A stretch of DNA of 64,000 nt from assembly GCA_900074885.1 (NCBI GenBank), contig FJUW01000021.1, positions 62,001 to 126,000 of the forward strand, read 5' to 3'. The stretch is from Rhynchosporium graminicola. Its lineage: Eukaryota > Ascomycota > Leotiomycetes > Helotiales > Ploettnerulaceae. Under the pieces are notes generated by a model. The model was not told the origin of the DNA. It ran no database searches and worked only from the letters and a program-made list of their open reading frames with translations. This document shows, piece by piece, positions 34,900-46,925 of the stretch (position 1 is its first letter; each line of letters starts with the position of its first letter). The position numbers and the translations under genes were made by a program.

Positions 34900-37800
34900 T
34901 CCTAGGTAATATATAAGATATACGATATCTTAACCTTACGAAGCTTCTTAGTAGTTAATTGTTTACTACACGTGCTACTCTTACTAAGAATAGACTCTCG
35001 TATAAGCTACCCGTACTTCTCGATTCTAGAGCTAATAGATACTATTTTATTAATCGTTCTTTTCTCAAATCCCTTTCCTTCTTCTTAAAACCTTTAATTC
35101 ACTCTCTACTAAACGTAATTCCTATTAAAGGCTTTAATAGTATCAATAGTAGTACTATTAGTTACTATACGATACTTAATTTAATAGTAGATCGTCGCGT
35201 TCAGGTATTTACCCCCTTTCTTATTACTACTCTCGGAAACTATAGTATTATACTCAAAAGGACCTAGCTATCGGAATATAAAGTACTCTTAGATACCTCT
35301 AAACGATAGATCATTTAGCTACTATATACTCCTCCTAGTAACGTTTATAGCTCTCCGATCGAGATTAAGGACTTATATAAATACTATACCTACTAGCGCT
35401 ATTAACACGACGCTAATAAACGAAACGAACACTTTAATTAGTTCTGGGAAGCGTACGAGAAATAGCGAAGCGCAGCTAACTCTCTTATTAATATTCGAGC
35501 TATTATTAACTCTATTTCTATTATTAAACGACTGTTACTAGCTCGGAAGCGTATTTCTAGGGAGACTTATAGCTATAAAAATATCTAAAACTCTTCCCTA
35601 GAGAGTATTCTATAAGTAACTAACCCTCTATTACTACCGCCGATTAGTTAGGACTGTTTCTCTAGCGTTTATACTACTTATTATAGATATAACGAGCCTA
35701 AGTGTTTATTACCTGAAAAATAAGAATAAAGTAATAAAGAGAAGTCTTTATACTCTAGAGAAGCTACTAATATATAGCTGAAGTACGTACGATTCAGCGA
35801 TATTATCGCTTATATCCCGCGTAAATCTCTACTTTAACCCTAATTAGAAGTCTCTATATTAAAAACCTACGCATAAGACTACGCCCGTATAATTTATACT
35901 ATAGATTAATAGTTACTCGGAACACTATCTCGCGACTTAATAGAAGCTACTTAAAGTATAAAAATAGCTACTACGATATTTCGGAAGCGATAAAGATCAC
36001 CTCGTATACTCAGACCTCTTCTAGAGCCTCTTACGCTAGAGATTTACACGATTAGCAGCTTAGCTTTCTATCTCTTATATAAACGCTAGAAGTCTTCTAA
36101 CGATAAGATCTTCTCTACTACCCTTCACGAGATAGATAAGCTTCTTAACGACTAAATCGCAGTTCAGTAACGTAATACTACTATCGTATCTTTAACTATC
36201 GACCTTACGGAACGTCGTAAAACCGCTTAGTAATTTACTATTAGCTTAAGCGAATTAGATTCAGAACTATAGATCCCTTACGAGTATAGCTAGTAGGTAT
36301 ACGTCTTTTCTAAGGAAGCTAGCGATATTCTCCCTCCTTATCGCTTATACGATNATACTCCCTCTTATATAAGATATTAGCTAAAGAACTTAAAGTCGTT
36401 AAGGTATATATTACTAATAACTTAGCTAAAGGTTTTATTAAACCTTCTTAAGCACTATACGCTATACTTATTCTTTTCGTTAAGAAAGCTAATAGAAGTC
36501 TAAGATTCTATATTAACTTTTATATACTTAATAACCTTACGAGGAAGGATTAATATCTACTACTATTAATTAATAAAACGCTAGCTAGAATCTCTACTAC
36601 TAAGATATTCACTAAACTAGATATTCGCTAGGCGTTCTACCGAATTCGAATAGATCTAGCCTCTAAAGAGTATACGACTTTCCGGACTTATTATAGTACA
36701 TATAAGTATAAGGTACTCCCTTTCGGTCTGACTAATAGCCCTGCGATGTACTAGCGATATATGAATAACGTCTTATTCGACTACTTAGACGACTTCTATA
36801 TAGTATATCTAGATAATATTCTGATCTACTCTAACGACTTATTATAGTATTAATTATATATATATAAGGTACTATAATAATTACAAGACGCTAGATTATA
36901 AGCCGACCTTAAGAAGTATAAATTTAATATTACTTGTACTAAATACCTTAGGTTTATTATCTCTACTTCTAGGATCGAGGTAGACCTTAAGAAGGTTAAT
37001 ATTATATAATCTTAGAATTACCTAACTATAGTTAAGGGCGTATAATCGTTCTTAAGCTTTTATAACTTCTACTGACGATTTATTAAGGACTATAGAATTA
37101 TCGTAAAACCTCTTATATAACTCACTAAAAACAACGTATTATTTCGGTTCACTAAGGAGTATAAAGATACCTTTAATCACCTAAAGTACGCTCTTACTTC
37201 GGTACTACTTCTCTACTACTATTAGTAATATCTACCTTATATAATCGAAACAGACGCTAGTAATAGAGTAATAGCAGGTGTGCTATCGTAATAGCACGAC
37301 GAAGACTAGTTCCTAGTAGCTTACTTCTCTAAGACTATACTACCTGCTGAGCTTAATTACGCTATTTATAACAAGGAAATACTCGTAATTATACGATCTT
37401 TCGGTAACTGGAGATCTGAGCTTATAGGCGCACCGTATTAGATCCGCGTTATTACTAATTATAAAGCTCTTAAGTACTTCATAACCTCTAAATAGCTAAA
37501 CGCACGATAAGCATGATAGGCCGAGCTACTCGCAGATTATAACTTTATAATTACTTATCGACTTAGGAAGTATAATCTACTTACTAATACTCTCTCTCGT
37601 AGAATAGATAAATTAGATAACTAGAATAACGCTAAAAGAACCTAGCGTTTATAGTAGCTACTACGCGAAGACTAAATCGATCTAGTACTACTTATAAGTA
37701 ACCTCCGGAATAGCTCCGACTCTATAGATAACTTTAAGCTTATTAACGCCTTAGAAGTCGCCGACCTATCGCTAGTCTTTTCTATAGTATAGTAAGTACT

Positions 37801-39330
37801 TAATACTAATCGTATTACGCTATTACTCTAAGCTTTATAGAAATAAGCTCTCTCTGCTACTCCTAGAAAACTAATTATAGAAAAAGATCTTCTACTCTAT
37901 AAAGGAAGACTAATCGTACTTGATATCTTATACTTTCGCACGCTACTTATACGCGAAGTATATAACTAATTAGAGACTGCTTATCTAAGTGTAAAGAAGA
38001 CCTTATAACTACTAGTATCATAATACTAGTAGTATAGAATCGCTTTAACTATTAATTAGTACTACTATAACTATTATACTTACTAACGAATTCAAGTGCT
38101 ACGTGATAAGAAACCGGGCCTCCTTTAACCTCTGCTTGTACTATTATATCTATAGGAGCATATTATAGTTGATTACTATAGCTTTAACCGCGATAAATAT
38201 AGCTACGATAACGTTCTTATATTTATTAACTGTTTTAGTAAATAAGTAATTAGTATTCTATACCGAAAGACCTCCGATGCGCGCGACCTTATAAAGCTTT
38301 ACTTATACTACGTATACCGCTATTTCGGAGCTCTATTAATAATTACCTCTAATAGAAGGCTTTAATTTATTTCCTGTTTTTAGACTATAGTTATTATAAT
38401 TCTTAGTACTAAAAGATAGCTTTCTGTAGTAAACTACCTGTAAACAGATAGCTAAATAGAGATCTATAACTAATATCTCTAACGCAGATTACGACTTTTT
38501 ATCTCTTACTATTAAGATAACTAATCGGAATTCTTACTTATTATAGACTACGCTTAGAAAACTCTCCCTTACGAATCCCTTAGAGGTCTCTTACCTTTTA
38601 AAGTTATTTATAGATATATACCCCGCGTTAATTAGAATTAGAAAGACTTATCTGACTCTACTATACTTACTAATAAGTTGAATACTTAGTAAGCTCTAGA
38701 TTATGCTAATCGCTTACGCGACGCTTAGACTACTACTTAATCTAGCCTCTAATGTATATAAGCTAAGATATCCTAATCCTATAATCGCTTACGCCGTGAA
38801 GTCGACTTTACTATAGACGACCTTATCTAGCTAGATATACGCTACTTTATAAGTACTCGACCTAGTAAAAAACTCGACTTCCTGACTAATAGACCTTTCC
38901 GTATAATTAAAAAGGTCAGAAGCTCTTATCGCTTAGAGCTCCCTGCTAGTATGAAAGTATATAACGTATTCCCTGCTGCTAAGCTACGGAAGTATCTAAA
39001 CGACTCCTTACTAGGATAAACCTTACTGCTGCTACTACTTATTAATATCACTAGTAACGATAAATAGGAGATCGAAGATATACTTACGTGCTGCAAGTAG
39101 CGTAATAGCCTCTTATACCGAGTTTCCTAGTTAAATTAAGACGTCGATCTTAAATAGTACGACGCTATAGATATTAAATACGCTCCCGCTAAGCTATAAT
39201 AATTCTACCTTAATAACTTAACGTAAGCTAGACCTCCTGCTAGACTACCTAATTAGCTGAAAGCTTTCTATAATAGAATTAATAATTACGACTACCTTAA
39301 TAGTAATAAGGAGATAGACTAACGCTCGAG
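34900..39330 (+). pseudogene. Inner Gypsy pol relic (protease-RT-RNase H-integrase-chromodomain)
   Basis: The protease survives as an uninterrupted 102-codon frame at 34959-35267 (VLLDSRANRYYFINRSFLKS, with Arg where DSG has Gly). RT follows near 36600-36860: KLDIR-stop-AFYRIRID, VLPFGLTNSPAMY, and YLDNILIYSN in place of YLDDILIYS. RNase H near 37300-37600 includes YFSKTILPAELNYAIYNKEI. The integrase core near 38130-38650 shows DYYSFNRDKYSYDNVLIFIN, YFGALLIITSNRRL, LQTDSQIEIYNQYL. A chromodomain near 39065-39260 ends ARPPARLPN. Stops at Gln positions and Asp-to-Asn changes show the enzyme is dead. Confidence 0.9.
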
Positions 39331-39358
39331 GGCGAGCTTTTTTCGGAGGAGAAAGTAG

Positions 39359-39593
39359 TATAACAACTAGTAAGGTTTAGAGGTATCTACCTATTAGTAG
39401 AAACACTTACTACTAAGCGAGATTACACGAGTAGAGTTTAGGGGCCCCTTTTTATATATATACTTCTATTCTCTCTCTACTTCTTCACTCCTTAGTTATA
39501 GATTCTCAAGTGATTCTTACTACTTCATATTCATAGCAATATGAGGTCTTATTACTCAGGTAGTTTTGAGACCTTTCTAGAGCAAGCGTCACA
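39359..39593 (+). repeat. 3' LTR of the inner Gypsy element
   Basis: 235 bp, begins TATAACAACTAGTAAGG (RIP form of the 5' LTR start) and ends CGTCACA, followed by the CTTTA duplication. Confidence 0.92.
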
Positions 39594-39599
39594 CTTTAG

Positions 39600-42500
39600 C
39601 GTCTTATCTTAACTAAAATAGCTTATAATTAGATTATTATAGTATATCTTTATGATTTTAGTATAGATAGCTTTATCTAGCGGAACGTAAGCCTTTCGCC
39701 GGTATCTAAGTAGTCCTTCGCTATTAATACTCTAATCTATATCCCTAGTTTTCTATAATCTAGCTAACTTTTTAATAGTAAAAGCGTCCTTTTTCTATAG
39801 CTTTATAAGCGTTAAGAGAAGTAAGTTCGATTCAGGGTTTACTATTTCGGTTCTTATAATTCTCGCTATAAAAAACCGTAGTATAGTATATCTATAGCTA
39901 TACTAGCTAGCGCCCGGCTCCTCGCTAGCGCCTCTTAAGAGGGTATCCAGACCTCCAAATAAGTTCTATAAACTATTAAGCTTTATAAGCATATATCGCT
40001 AGTTAGGCATAGAGGTCGTATCTATAGCCTCGATCGATACTCCTTTTAAAGAAGTATCGTTAGTAAGTTATAGAATCTAAGTTAACTAGCACGATATACT
40101 ATTATTCGGACGCCGGTTACTCTCTATCGTATTACTAGCTTTACTAAGTATACAGATTAACTTATCTTTAATTACACTTCATAGCTTATTTTATAAAGTA
40201 GGAAATATAATATTTTCCTTATCTTTCGCCGGCTTATAATCAGGCCTTCTCGACAGTCTATTAGCGGGATTATTTTTCCCTTATCTATAACTTAATATAA
40301 AGTTATACTTAGATAGCTCTAGAGCCTATCTAGCTTATCGCCGGCTTAATACTATCGTAGTTATAAAGTAATAGAGGTTACTATAGTCTATTAATACCTT
40401 AACTAGAGCTATATTACCTTTAAGGTAATACCTTTAGTATATAAAACACTTAATAATTATAAGGAGTTCTTAGTTATATACTTCATAATTCAACTTAGTA
40501 AGTTCTAGCTTTTTACTAAAGAACGCGATAAGGTACTAGATAGCCTTTTCCCTTTCTTTTACTAGCTACTCTCTAAGCTAAGAGAGAATTCCCGTAATAG
40601 TAAACTTAGAAGCGTTAGTCTCTAGCTTTCTCGGCTTCAGTAGATCGAAGTGCATAAGAAAAGGTACTATAGTAAACGTATCTTTTAACGCGTTAAAAGC
40701 CTCCCTTTCTATAGTACTCTATCTAAAAGTAAGGGCAGGTTACCTTTTCTTCTTATTACTTATTAAACTTATTAGAAGTTAGGTAATCGCTAAGAATCTT
40801 ACGATAAATCGCTAATAGAAGTTTATAAAACTAATAAAGACTTATATATCTCTAATACTTTTAAGCTCTAGCTATTCCCTAATAGTATCTATCCGGCTTA
40901 TATCTATTAAAACGCTAGCTAAAGAGATAATATATCTCAGAAACTCTATACTTTCAGTATTAAAGGAGTACTTTAATAACTTAATAAAGAGGTTTATATA
41001 TCGAAGTCTCTCGAGTACTTAGCAGACATATTATTCATATTATAAGGAGTTAGCAGAATAGATTAGGATATTATTAAGATATATAATATAAGTAATATTA
41101 ATAAGGCCCGCTAGCGTATCGTTAATAAATACTTAGAAGGTCGCTAGTACATTTAATAGTCTAAACGGTATAACTTAATACTCGTAATACCTATATCAGG
41201 TACGAAATATAGTCTTCTATTTATTACCTTAGCGAATTCGGATATAGTAGTAAGCGTTTTATAAGTCTAGTTTAGTAAATACTCTAGTATCCCGGAGCCT
41301 ATCTAGCGTTTCGCTAATTAATAGTAGAGAGTACTAATCCTTAATCGTAATTTTATTCAGAGCCCGGTAATCGATATATAATCGAAAGCTACTATCTTTC
41401 TTAAGTATAAAAAGAATAAGTATATCTATAGGACTCTTACTTTTCCTTATCTAACCTTTCGCCTCTAATAAGTCGAGGTATTCCCGGAGAACCTCTAGTT
41501 CCTTCTCAGAGAGGTTATAGATTAGAGAATAAGGTATCTTTAATCTTAGTTCTAACTCGATAGCGTATTAATAGCTCTCTAATAGGAGTAGCTCGTTTCC
41601 TTTCTCCTTAGAGAATATATCCTTAAAGTTACTATATACGGAGGGAATAGTAAGCGTATCGCCGGTATCTATTTAGCGTATCGTACGTAAGTTAGGTATT
41701 ATAGTATATATAGGAGATTTCTGTTCGTTAATAAGAGTTATAAAAGCTCGAGGTACTATAATATTAAGGTTATCAGAGTCCTTTAAATTATAAGGGAACT
41801 TCTACTACTTATTCTTAAAGTTTATCTAAGGATCTATATCCTCTAACTATAGCTACTCTAATATTAAATCTATACCTAGTATATTAATAACTCTTAGCCG
41901 AAGAGTATCGACTCTAGTCTATCTAATCGAATCGGCTATCTCTACTTAAGCGACTATAGTACTAAAGATAACGCTTTTATTCCGTGAAAGTATCTAGAAA
42001 GTCCTTAGTCTTTCGCTAGTAAGTTTAAGCTCGTATTCTTTAGTAACTAGTCTTAATATAAAGTTATCTTCTACTCTACTATTAATAAGAGTAGTTATCG
42101 ATTTCCACTTACTCTAAGATAGAATCTTTATTTAGATTTCTATCTTATTATCTAGTAAACCCGATCCGGACGTAGAAGATATTATAAGTTATAGCTTTCC
42201 TTAGTATTTATCTTTAGTATCGCTAGTATTTGATTTTAGATAGTTCGGAGAGATATATCTATATTCGTTATAAGGGTAGTACTAAACCTTAGAGATATCT
42301 TATCTTATTAGCTAATCCCTAATAAGGATACTATTTAGATCTTTCCTCCTTTCTTATCTTTATTAGCTCTTATCTTATTAATCGTCAGTTCTTCGCTAGT
42401 ACTTATATAAGTCGTCTTTCTTCGTATTTAACTCCTTATATTTCTACTCTTTAGGTTCCCTCTATCTTTTATTACTATTAGTACCTCTAGATAAGGTATA

Positions 42501-42600
42501 AGTCTCTTAAAGAGTAATAGTAGAAATAACTTAGTCTTAGGTCTAAAGTCTATTAGCTTAACTATTCTTAATAATTTTCTAGCGAATCTCCGGGCGGATC
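39600..42600 (-). pseudogene. Outer Gypsy protease, RT, RNase H and start of integrase relic
   Basis: Reading leftward on the minus strand: a retropepsin region near 42070 (TTLINSRVEDNFI, where IDSG has become INSR), RT near 41000-41410 (LKKDSSFRLYIDYRALNKIT, ISETLDRLRDTRVFTKLDL, IIYLDDILIYSADSL), and the end of RNase H (NRLSRRPDYKPA) near 40230. The start of the integrase zinc domain (YNNLIISYFS-stop-DKTLK) follows at the junction with the inner element. The YLDD catalytic motif is intact here although stops surround it. Gag should lie at about 42600-43390 but is not clearly readable. Confidence 0.85.
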
Positions 42601-43392
42601 TTATTAAATAAGATATCTTATAATTAGCGCTTAGTAAAGGGTTCGAGTTATTTCTCTTTTTCTTTAAAGTAATTCACGAACTCCCTAATTAGTTAACTTA
42701 GCCTTTAGGGAGCGTTCTCGTAGGCCTATAAGTTAACTACCCTTTATAAGATAAGGAGTAGCTAGAGATTCGCTAGGAACTCTTTATAACTTTCCTAGGT
42801 TATCTCGTAAAGGGTATCTAGAGTATACTTCTTAAACTTTTCTTAGGTATTCGCCGGTTCCTTATAAAGTAGTATTACTACTTATTTAATCTTAATAAGA
42901 TTAGTTAAGTACCCTTTAGTATCGTAGTTAAAGACTCGGTTATAAGCCTATAAGTACTTAGTAAGCTCTCTTTAGCTCTTACTCTTATATTCCGATAGAA
43001 TCATATATTTACCTTTATCCTAGTAAGGAATTAGCGATTCTTCAGGAGCTACTAATTAACTAGTATCTCTCTCTATACTTAGGGTAAGGTCTTCGGATAT
43101 ATAAGCTTAGTAGAATCGTACTCTTATAGTAGCTTCCGAAGGGTATTAAGTAAGGTCTTCGCTAAATATTCATTAGCACTTAACTATAAAGTTATCTAAG
43201 ATATTATTCTGTTTCTTTAGCGATCAGAGTTTCTCTTATAGAACTAAAAGGTTATCTACTAGTATATCGCTAGGTATTATCTAGGCCCTAATAGAGTCGT
43301 CTTAGAGTATAAGTCGGGTTAATATAGTAGAGGATTCTCCGCTTTAAGTTATTATAACTATTTAGGCTAATATTAAGTAAAAGTAATTAGAA

Positions 43393-43574
43393 TATAATAA
43401 TCACTTAGTACGCTAAGGTAAATAAGTATAATAGAATAGTAGAATAGTCGCTAGAGGTTCGCTAGTAATAATCTAGTTAATATAGAAACTAATTACTAAG
43501 GAGAGAAGGTTCTTCCTTCCTCTCTAATTCTGAAATACAGGAGTAGGAGGCACTAGGCGCACAGACCCATTACA
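43393..43574 (-). repeat. 5' LTR of the outer Gypsy element
   Basis: 182 bp, ends CCATTACA, followed by the TATAA duplication at 43575-43579. It has more TpA changes in its left half and fewer near the end than the partner LTR. Confidence 0.9.
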
Positions 43575-43579
43575 TATAA

Positions 43580-43880
43580 TTAGTTAGGGAATAATATAGA
43601 ATAACTTATAGATCTAGATATATCGAGCCTCTAAGTTAGAGGACCGAGTAGTACTAGAGAAGACTTAACCCGGACGTAAATTAGTAGCGCGGAGGGGAGG
43701 GAGGGCGAAGAGCCGCGTTTTAATAATAGTAGCGCGGGTAGGTAAGGGCGGCCTTACGAGTATTCGTTAGCTAAGTTACGGACCGTCAGATAGCTAGGGC
43801 TGACTTATATAGTAAGGGTTAGTAGAGGAGCTATAAGGCCGGCGGTATAAGATTAGGCTGCTAAGGTAGCAATAGTAGAG

Positions 43881-43911
<31 letters not shown>

Positions 43912-44215
43912 ATATCCTACGGTCCGTTAGTAATTGCTATAGGGCTATAGATCGACAGAATCGATATAGTAGATACGTACTTAATAATTATAGTATCGCT
44001 AAAAAGAAGGTTTATAATTATTACTACGGAAGAGACGTACTTATAATACTATTATCTTTAGCCTGTTTCAAATTCAATTACTATTATTATCTATTGGAAT
44101 TCATCTTTAATAGTAAGTTTTTGTTTACGTAGTTACTATTATCTACTATAAGCGACTATTACGGATTAACTATCGCCCGTAACGACTGCGCGAAGTAAGG
44201 TCCCGTGACCCCGGA
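43580..44215. other. Right flank of the island, low complexity
   Basis: Continues the sequence that precedes 30802, interrupted by the outer Gypsy element. It contains G/A-rich low-complexity DNA, a (TAG)n run at 43881-43911 and an open plus-strand stretch without motif. It returns to normal composition at a GC-rich patch at about 44185-44240. It could be the 3' end of the Helitron; I see no certain terminus. Confidence 0.4.
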
Positions 44216-46925
44216 GCTTGCGAAGGGCCGGCACGGAGAAGACCTTGTCTCTTCCTAATTTCAGCATCTTTCTATAACACCGAACAATATATCAAAGACT
44301 GAAGGGAGGGCTTCAAAGTGTTAGGATCCACGGGGGGATGTTTATCTCCTTCTCGATATCTATAATATTATCAAGAGCTGTTAATCATACCGAAACGTAA
44401 TTGCCATCAATGCCACCACTACCAAATGCCATTCGTGCAAAGCTGCTGTATACAACACATTGGGCAAGCTACAAACTCAGGATAAATATCTAATAATCTT
44501 GGAGCCAGACGGGAGTAGAGCTGTTTCCAGAGGCGTGTAATCTTCTAGCTTGCTTCAAGAAGCATTTCTTGGTTGCTAGCACTTGGAGTGAACCTCGACC
44601 TTCATATGATTCCCTCTCTTGGACATTATATTCGTAAAATTGCGTTAGTAAGCACGTCTTATGAATCTATATCTATCAAGGTAGGAACTCTATTCAGGAT
44701 CCACAGGGATTCTATGACAAGTCACCCATTTGATAGTCGAATCATTTTGGAAACGCTTACGGACAACCAAATGTGCTGTCTCGCACACTGAGTAAGCAGA
44801 CCTCCCCCGACTCTATTTGAGACTCTTCAGCATAGGCTATTGTTACGAAAGATCTTCAAGACGGCTATTAGCAAATCAAAACGCCATAACCGTTCACTTC
44901 CCGGTCCTGATTGCTTCTCACAATCGCACCGGAACTTCAAGTTGCACAGAAAGAACCCACCAACTGGATATCTCACTTTGGCCATCTCTTAATCGCTGAA
45001 ATACGGCAAAGATTTACCGACTCCACTTTTTGCTTCGATACTACACCAGGTAAGTCTCTCTTATTCCTACGACTCAACCTACATGCTCGGACTTGGTGCA
45101 CAGTCATAAAGCTCTGCAATAACCTTGCTAATGAGCGACCGACAACTCGCAGACGGAATTATCAGAACAGATTGGATTCCGAAATCCATGGCCGGGAAGC
45201 TGACTTCCATCCTCGTGTCTTTGTAAAATCATCTAATCTTGCATCTTGCATTTACTTGAAGAAGGCGAGAAAGCGCAAGTAGATTCCGAGTCATAAAGAA
45301 CGGCTTTGGGAGACTTACAAGCTCGTCTAGGGAAGTAGACCTACGATACAACTCTTGCACCCTCTAATACGAGATACCTTCCTTTTCCACAACTCGTGAC
45401 GACGTTGGCTCTGGGTCTGGCTGGACTAAGACACATGAGCTCGACTACGCATATATCGGCGCATCCAGCGAAGTTCCAGTAAGTTTATTATGCGGAACAA
45501 TTTATACAATGCCCAGGTAATCCACCCATTTCTCGACTGGAGAACTCGCCTCGAAGATACACATCTTCCCGGCCAAACTCGAATACGATGAATACGATCA
45601 CTCTTCACGGTAGAAGACACCTCATAGGGCATCTCAAGCAAGTTGCGGAGGCAGAGGGCTGCCGTGTTAATTGAGCCCTTCCTCGGTCATTTGGGATGAG
45701 ACAAAAGAATGATTTGGAAAGGTTTGAAACCAGATGTGTTTCCGCTCATGACACTAGTCCCCTGCAAGTAATTCCTCTCTAGATCCTCCTTATTCTATAA
45801 GCGTCCTGCGAGACCTTGCAACCATCGTCATCTTCATATCATACACCAACGACCTCTTCACTAAAAACCCCTTTTAAAATCAGCCAGCCACTTTTACGTG
45901 TCCCCGTCAACCTCCCTAACATCTCATCTTATATCTCTACCATTTCATCTACTTGTATCTCTACATCCAAATCCCCAACCATCGCCAGATCAATATCCCC
46001 AATCCCTGCAATTCACTTCACTCCATTATATCACTTTTTTCCACCTCATCATCCGTCCCTAAAACGACTAACAACAACAACAACGAGTAGACCATCATTT
46101 CTGAATCCTCCATAGCCTCATACCACACGACCACACCCACATGAATACTCAACCCTGACAAATCATCACAAAAAGCTAGCTAATCTCGTACTAGTGAGTG
46201 CAGACCTTCAACTCCCAACTCCCAATTTTCCTTTCCTTCCCTTTCCGAAGCTACTCTGTAATATGGAAAATTCAGATGACTATTAAGTACATACATACAT
46301 ACATAAATACACATGTATCTGATACGCAGCAGGTTGAAAAAACCACCAGAGACATGAGTATCGAGAACAACAAACCTAAATATGAAGCTCAGCTTATACC
46401 GATACAAGATCATCAACGACGGACATTTCATTGTTATATATTCGAATACCGAGTTAAGATTGGGGAAGTAGTTGATCTTGAGATGAATTATTTTTATATG
46501 TATATATACATATATACTTAAGTTTCTCCCTCGTCTGAGTTATGACAGACAGCTGAGTGAGCAAAATAGATAGTCGGTCTCGCTTCTGTTGTGCGTGGAT
46601 ATGATTGATTACATCAGCATTCTTTCACTTCAGACACTCTAGATTATCTCTTCTCGAAAGAATCAAGCAAGCAACCCTTATCACCATTCCACCTCATTTC
46701 ATACCTCCTAGAAACCTTCAATGAAACAACACAGAAAATCTGAGCGGAAGTATCAGACGCTCAACGAATTTCATTATATCTGCCGACGCTTGCCTGGGGC
46801 GTGATCCCCAGATGTTCGTATACTCATTGTGAAAATCAGTTCACTCATCTATTTCCTTCTCTCGATATCAAGATCAACATCTGAATCAAGAAACCTCCCC
46901 CAACTTCACATCGATCAATTGAGTT
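44216..46925. other. Intergenic region right of the island
   Basis: About 2.7 kb of normal composition. Open frames at 44573-44791 and 44911-45282 (plus) show no motif, though a gtaagt follows a plausible exon end near 45050. A C/T-rich stretch at 45800-46140 gives Ser/Thr/Pro-rich frames that look like compositional artefacts. Short CATA and TA tracts lie near 46290-46312 and 46494-46517. Confidence 0.45.

Larger units (their letters stand above)
33673..39593 (+). mobile_element. Inner Ty3/Gypsy LTR retrotransposon (5.9 kb)
   Basis: LTRs of 235 bp (33673-33907 and 39359-39593) have inverted termini TGTGACG...CGTCACA, with RIP variants in each copy. A perfect duplication CTTTA flanks the element (33668-33672, 39594-39598). 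A purine-rich tract (ggaggagaaag) lies just before the right LTR, so the element is oriented plus. The interior holds gag-like Ser/Thr-rich sequence (about 34050-34900), a protease, RT, RNase H, integrase and a chromodomain in that order. It inserted into the integrase zinc-binding region of the outer element. Confidence 0.94.
30807..43574 (-). mobile_element. Outer Ty3/Gypsy LTR retrotransposon, interrupted by the inner element
   Basis: Bounded by 182-bp LTRs with inverted termini TGTAAT...ATTACA (left copy reads TATAAT...CTATTATA after RIP) and a perfect duplication TATAA (30802-30806, 43575-43579). A polypyrimidine run (atctcccctctt) directly inside the left LTR is the polypurine tract of a minus-strand element. 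Pol relics on the minus strand run protease, RT, RNase H, integrase, chromodomain from right to left, the Ty3/Gypsy chromovirus order. The inner element 33673-39593 splits the integrase; without it the outer element is about 6.8 kb. An extra antisense frame lies between the chromodomain and the 3' LTR. Confidence 0.92.
23060..44215. other. AT-rich, RIP-degraded transposon island
   Basis: A 21-kb block with abrupt composition edges at about 23060 and 44215. TA, TAT and ATA dominate, and almost no frame above 60 codons with a start codon survives. Degraded frames still read as transposon proteins, with TAA/TAG where Gln codons would stand and changes such as Asp to Asn. This is the CpA-to-TpA signature (on both strands) of repeat-induced point mutation. 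The block contains a Helitron, two nested Ty3/Gypsy elements, a short LTR element and a solo LTR, each listed separately. Single ambiguous bases (N) occur at 34357 and 36354. Confidence 0.9.

Noticed and set aside
34959..35267. Intact 102-codon ORF in the AT-rich island as a stand-alone gene
   Set aside because: It is the surviving protease segment of the inner Gypsy pol, flanked on both sides by stop-ridden pol sequence.
45816..46115. 99-codon Ser/Thr/Pro-rich ORF
   Set aside because: It lies in a C/T-rich tract that yields such peptides in any frame; no signal peptide, motif or splice context.
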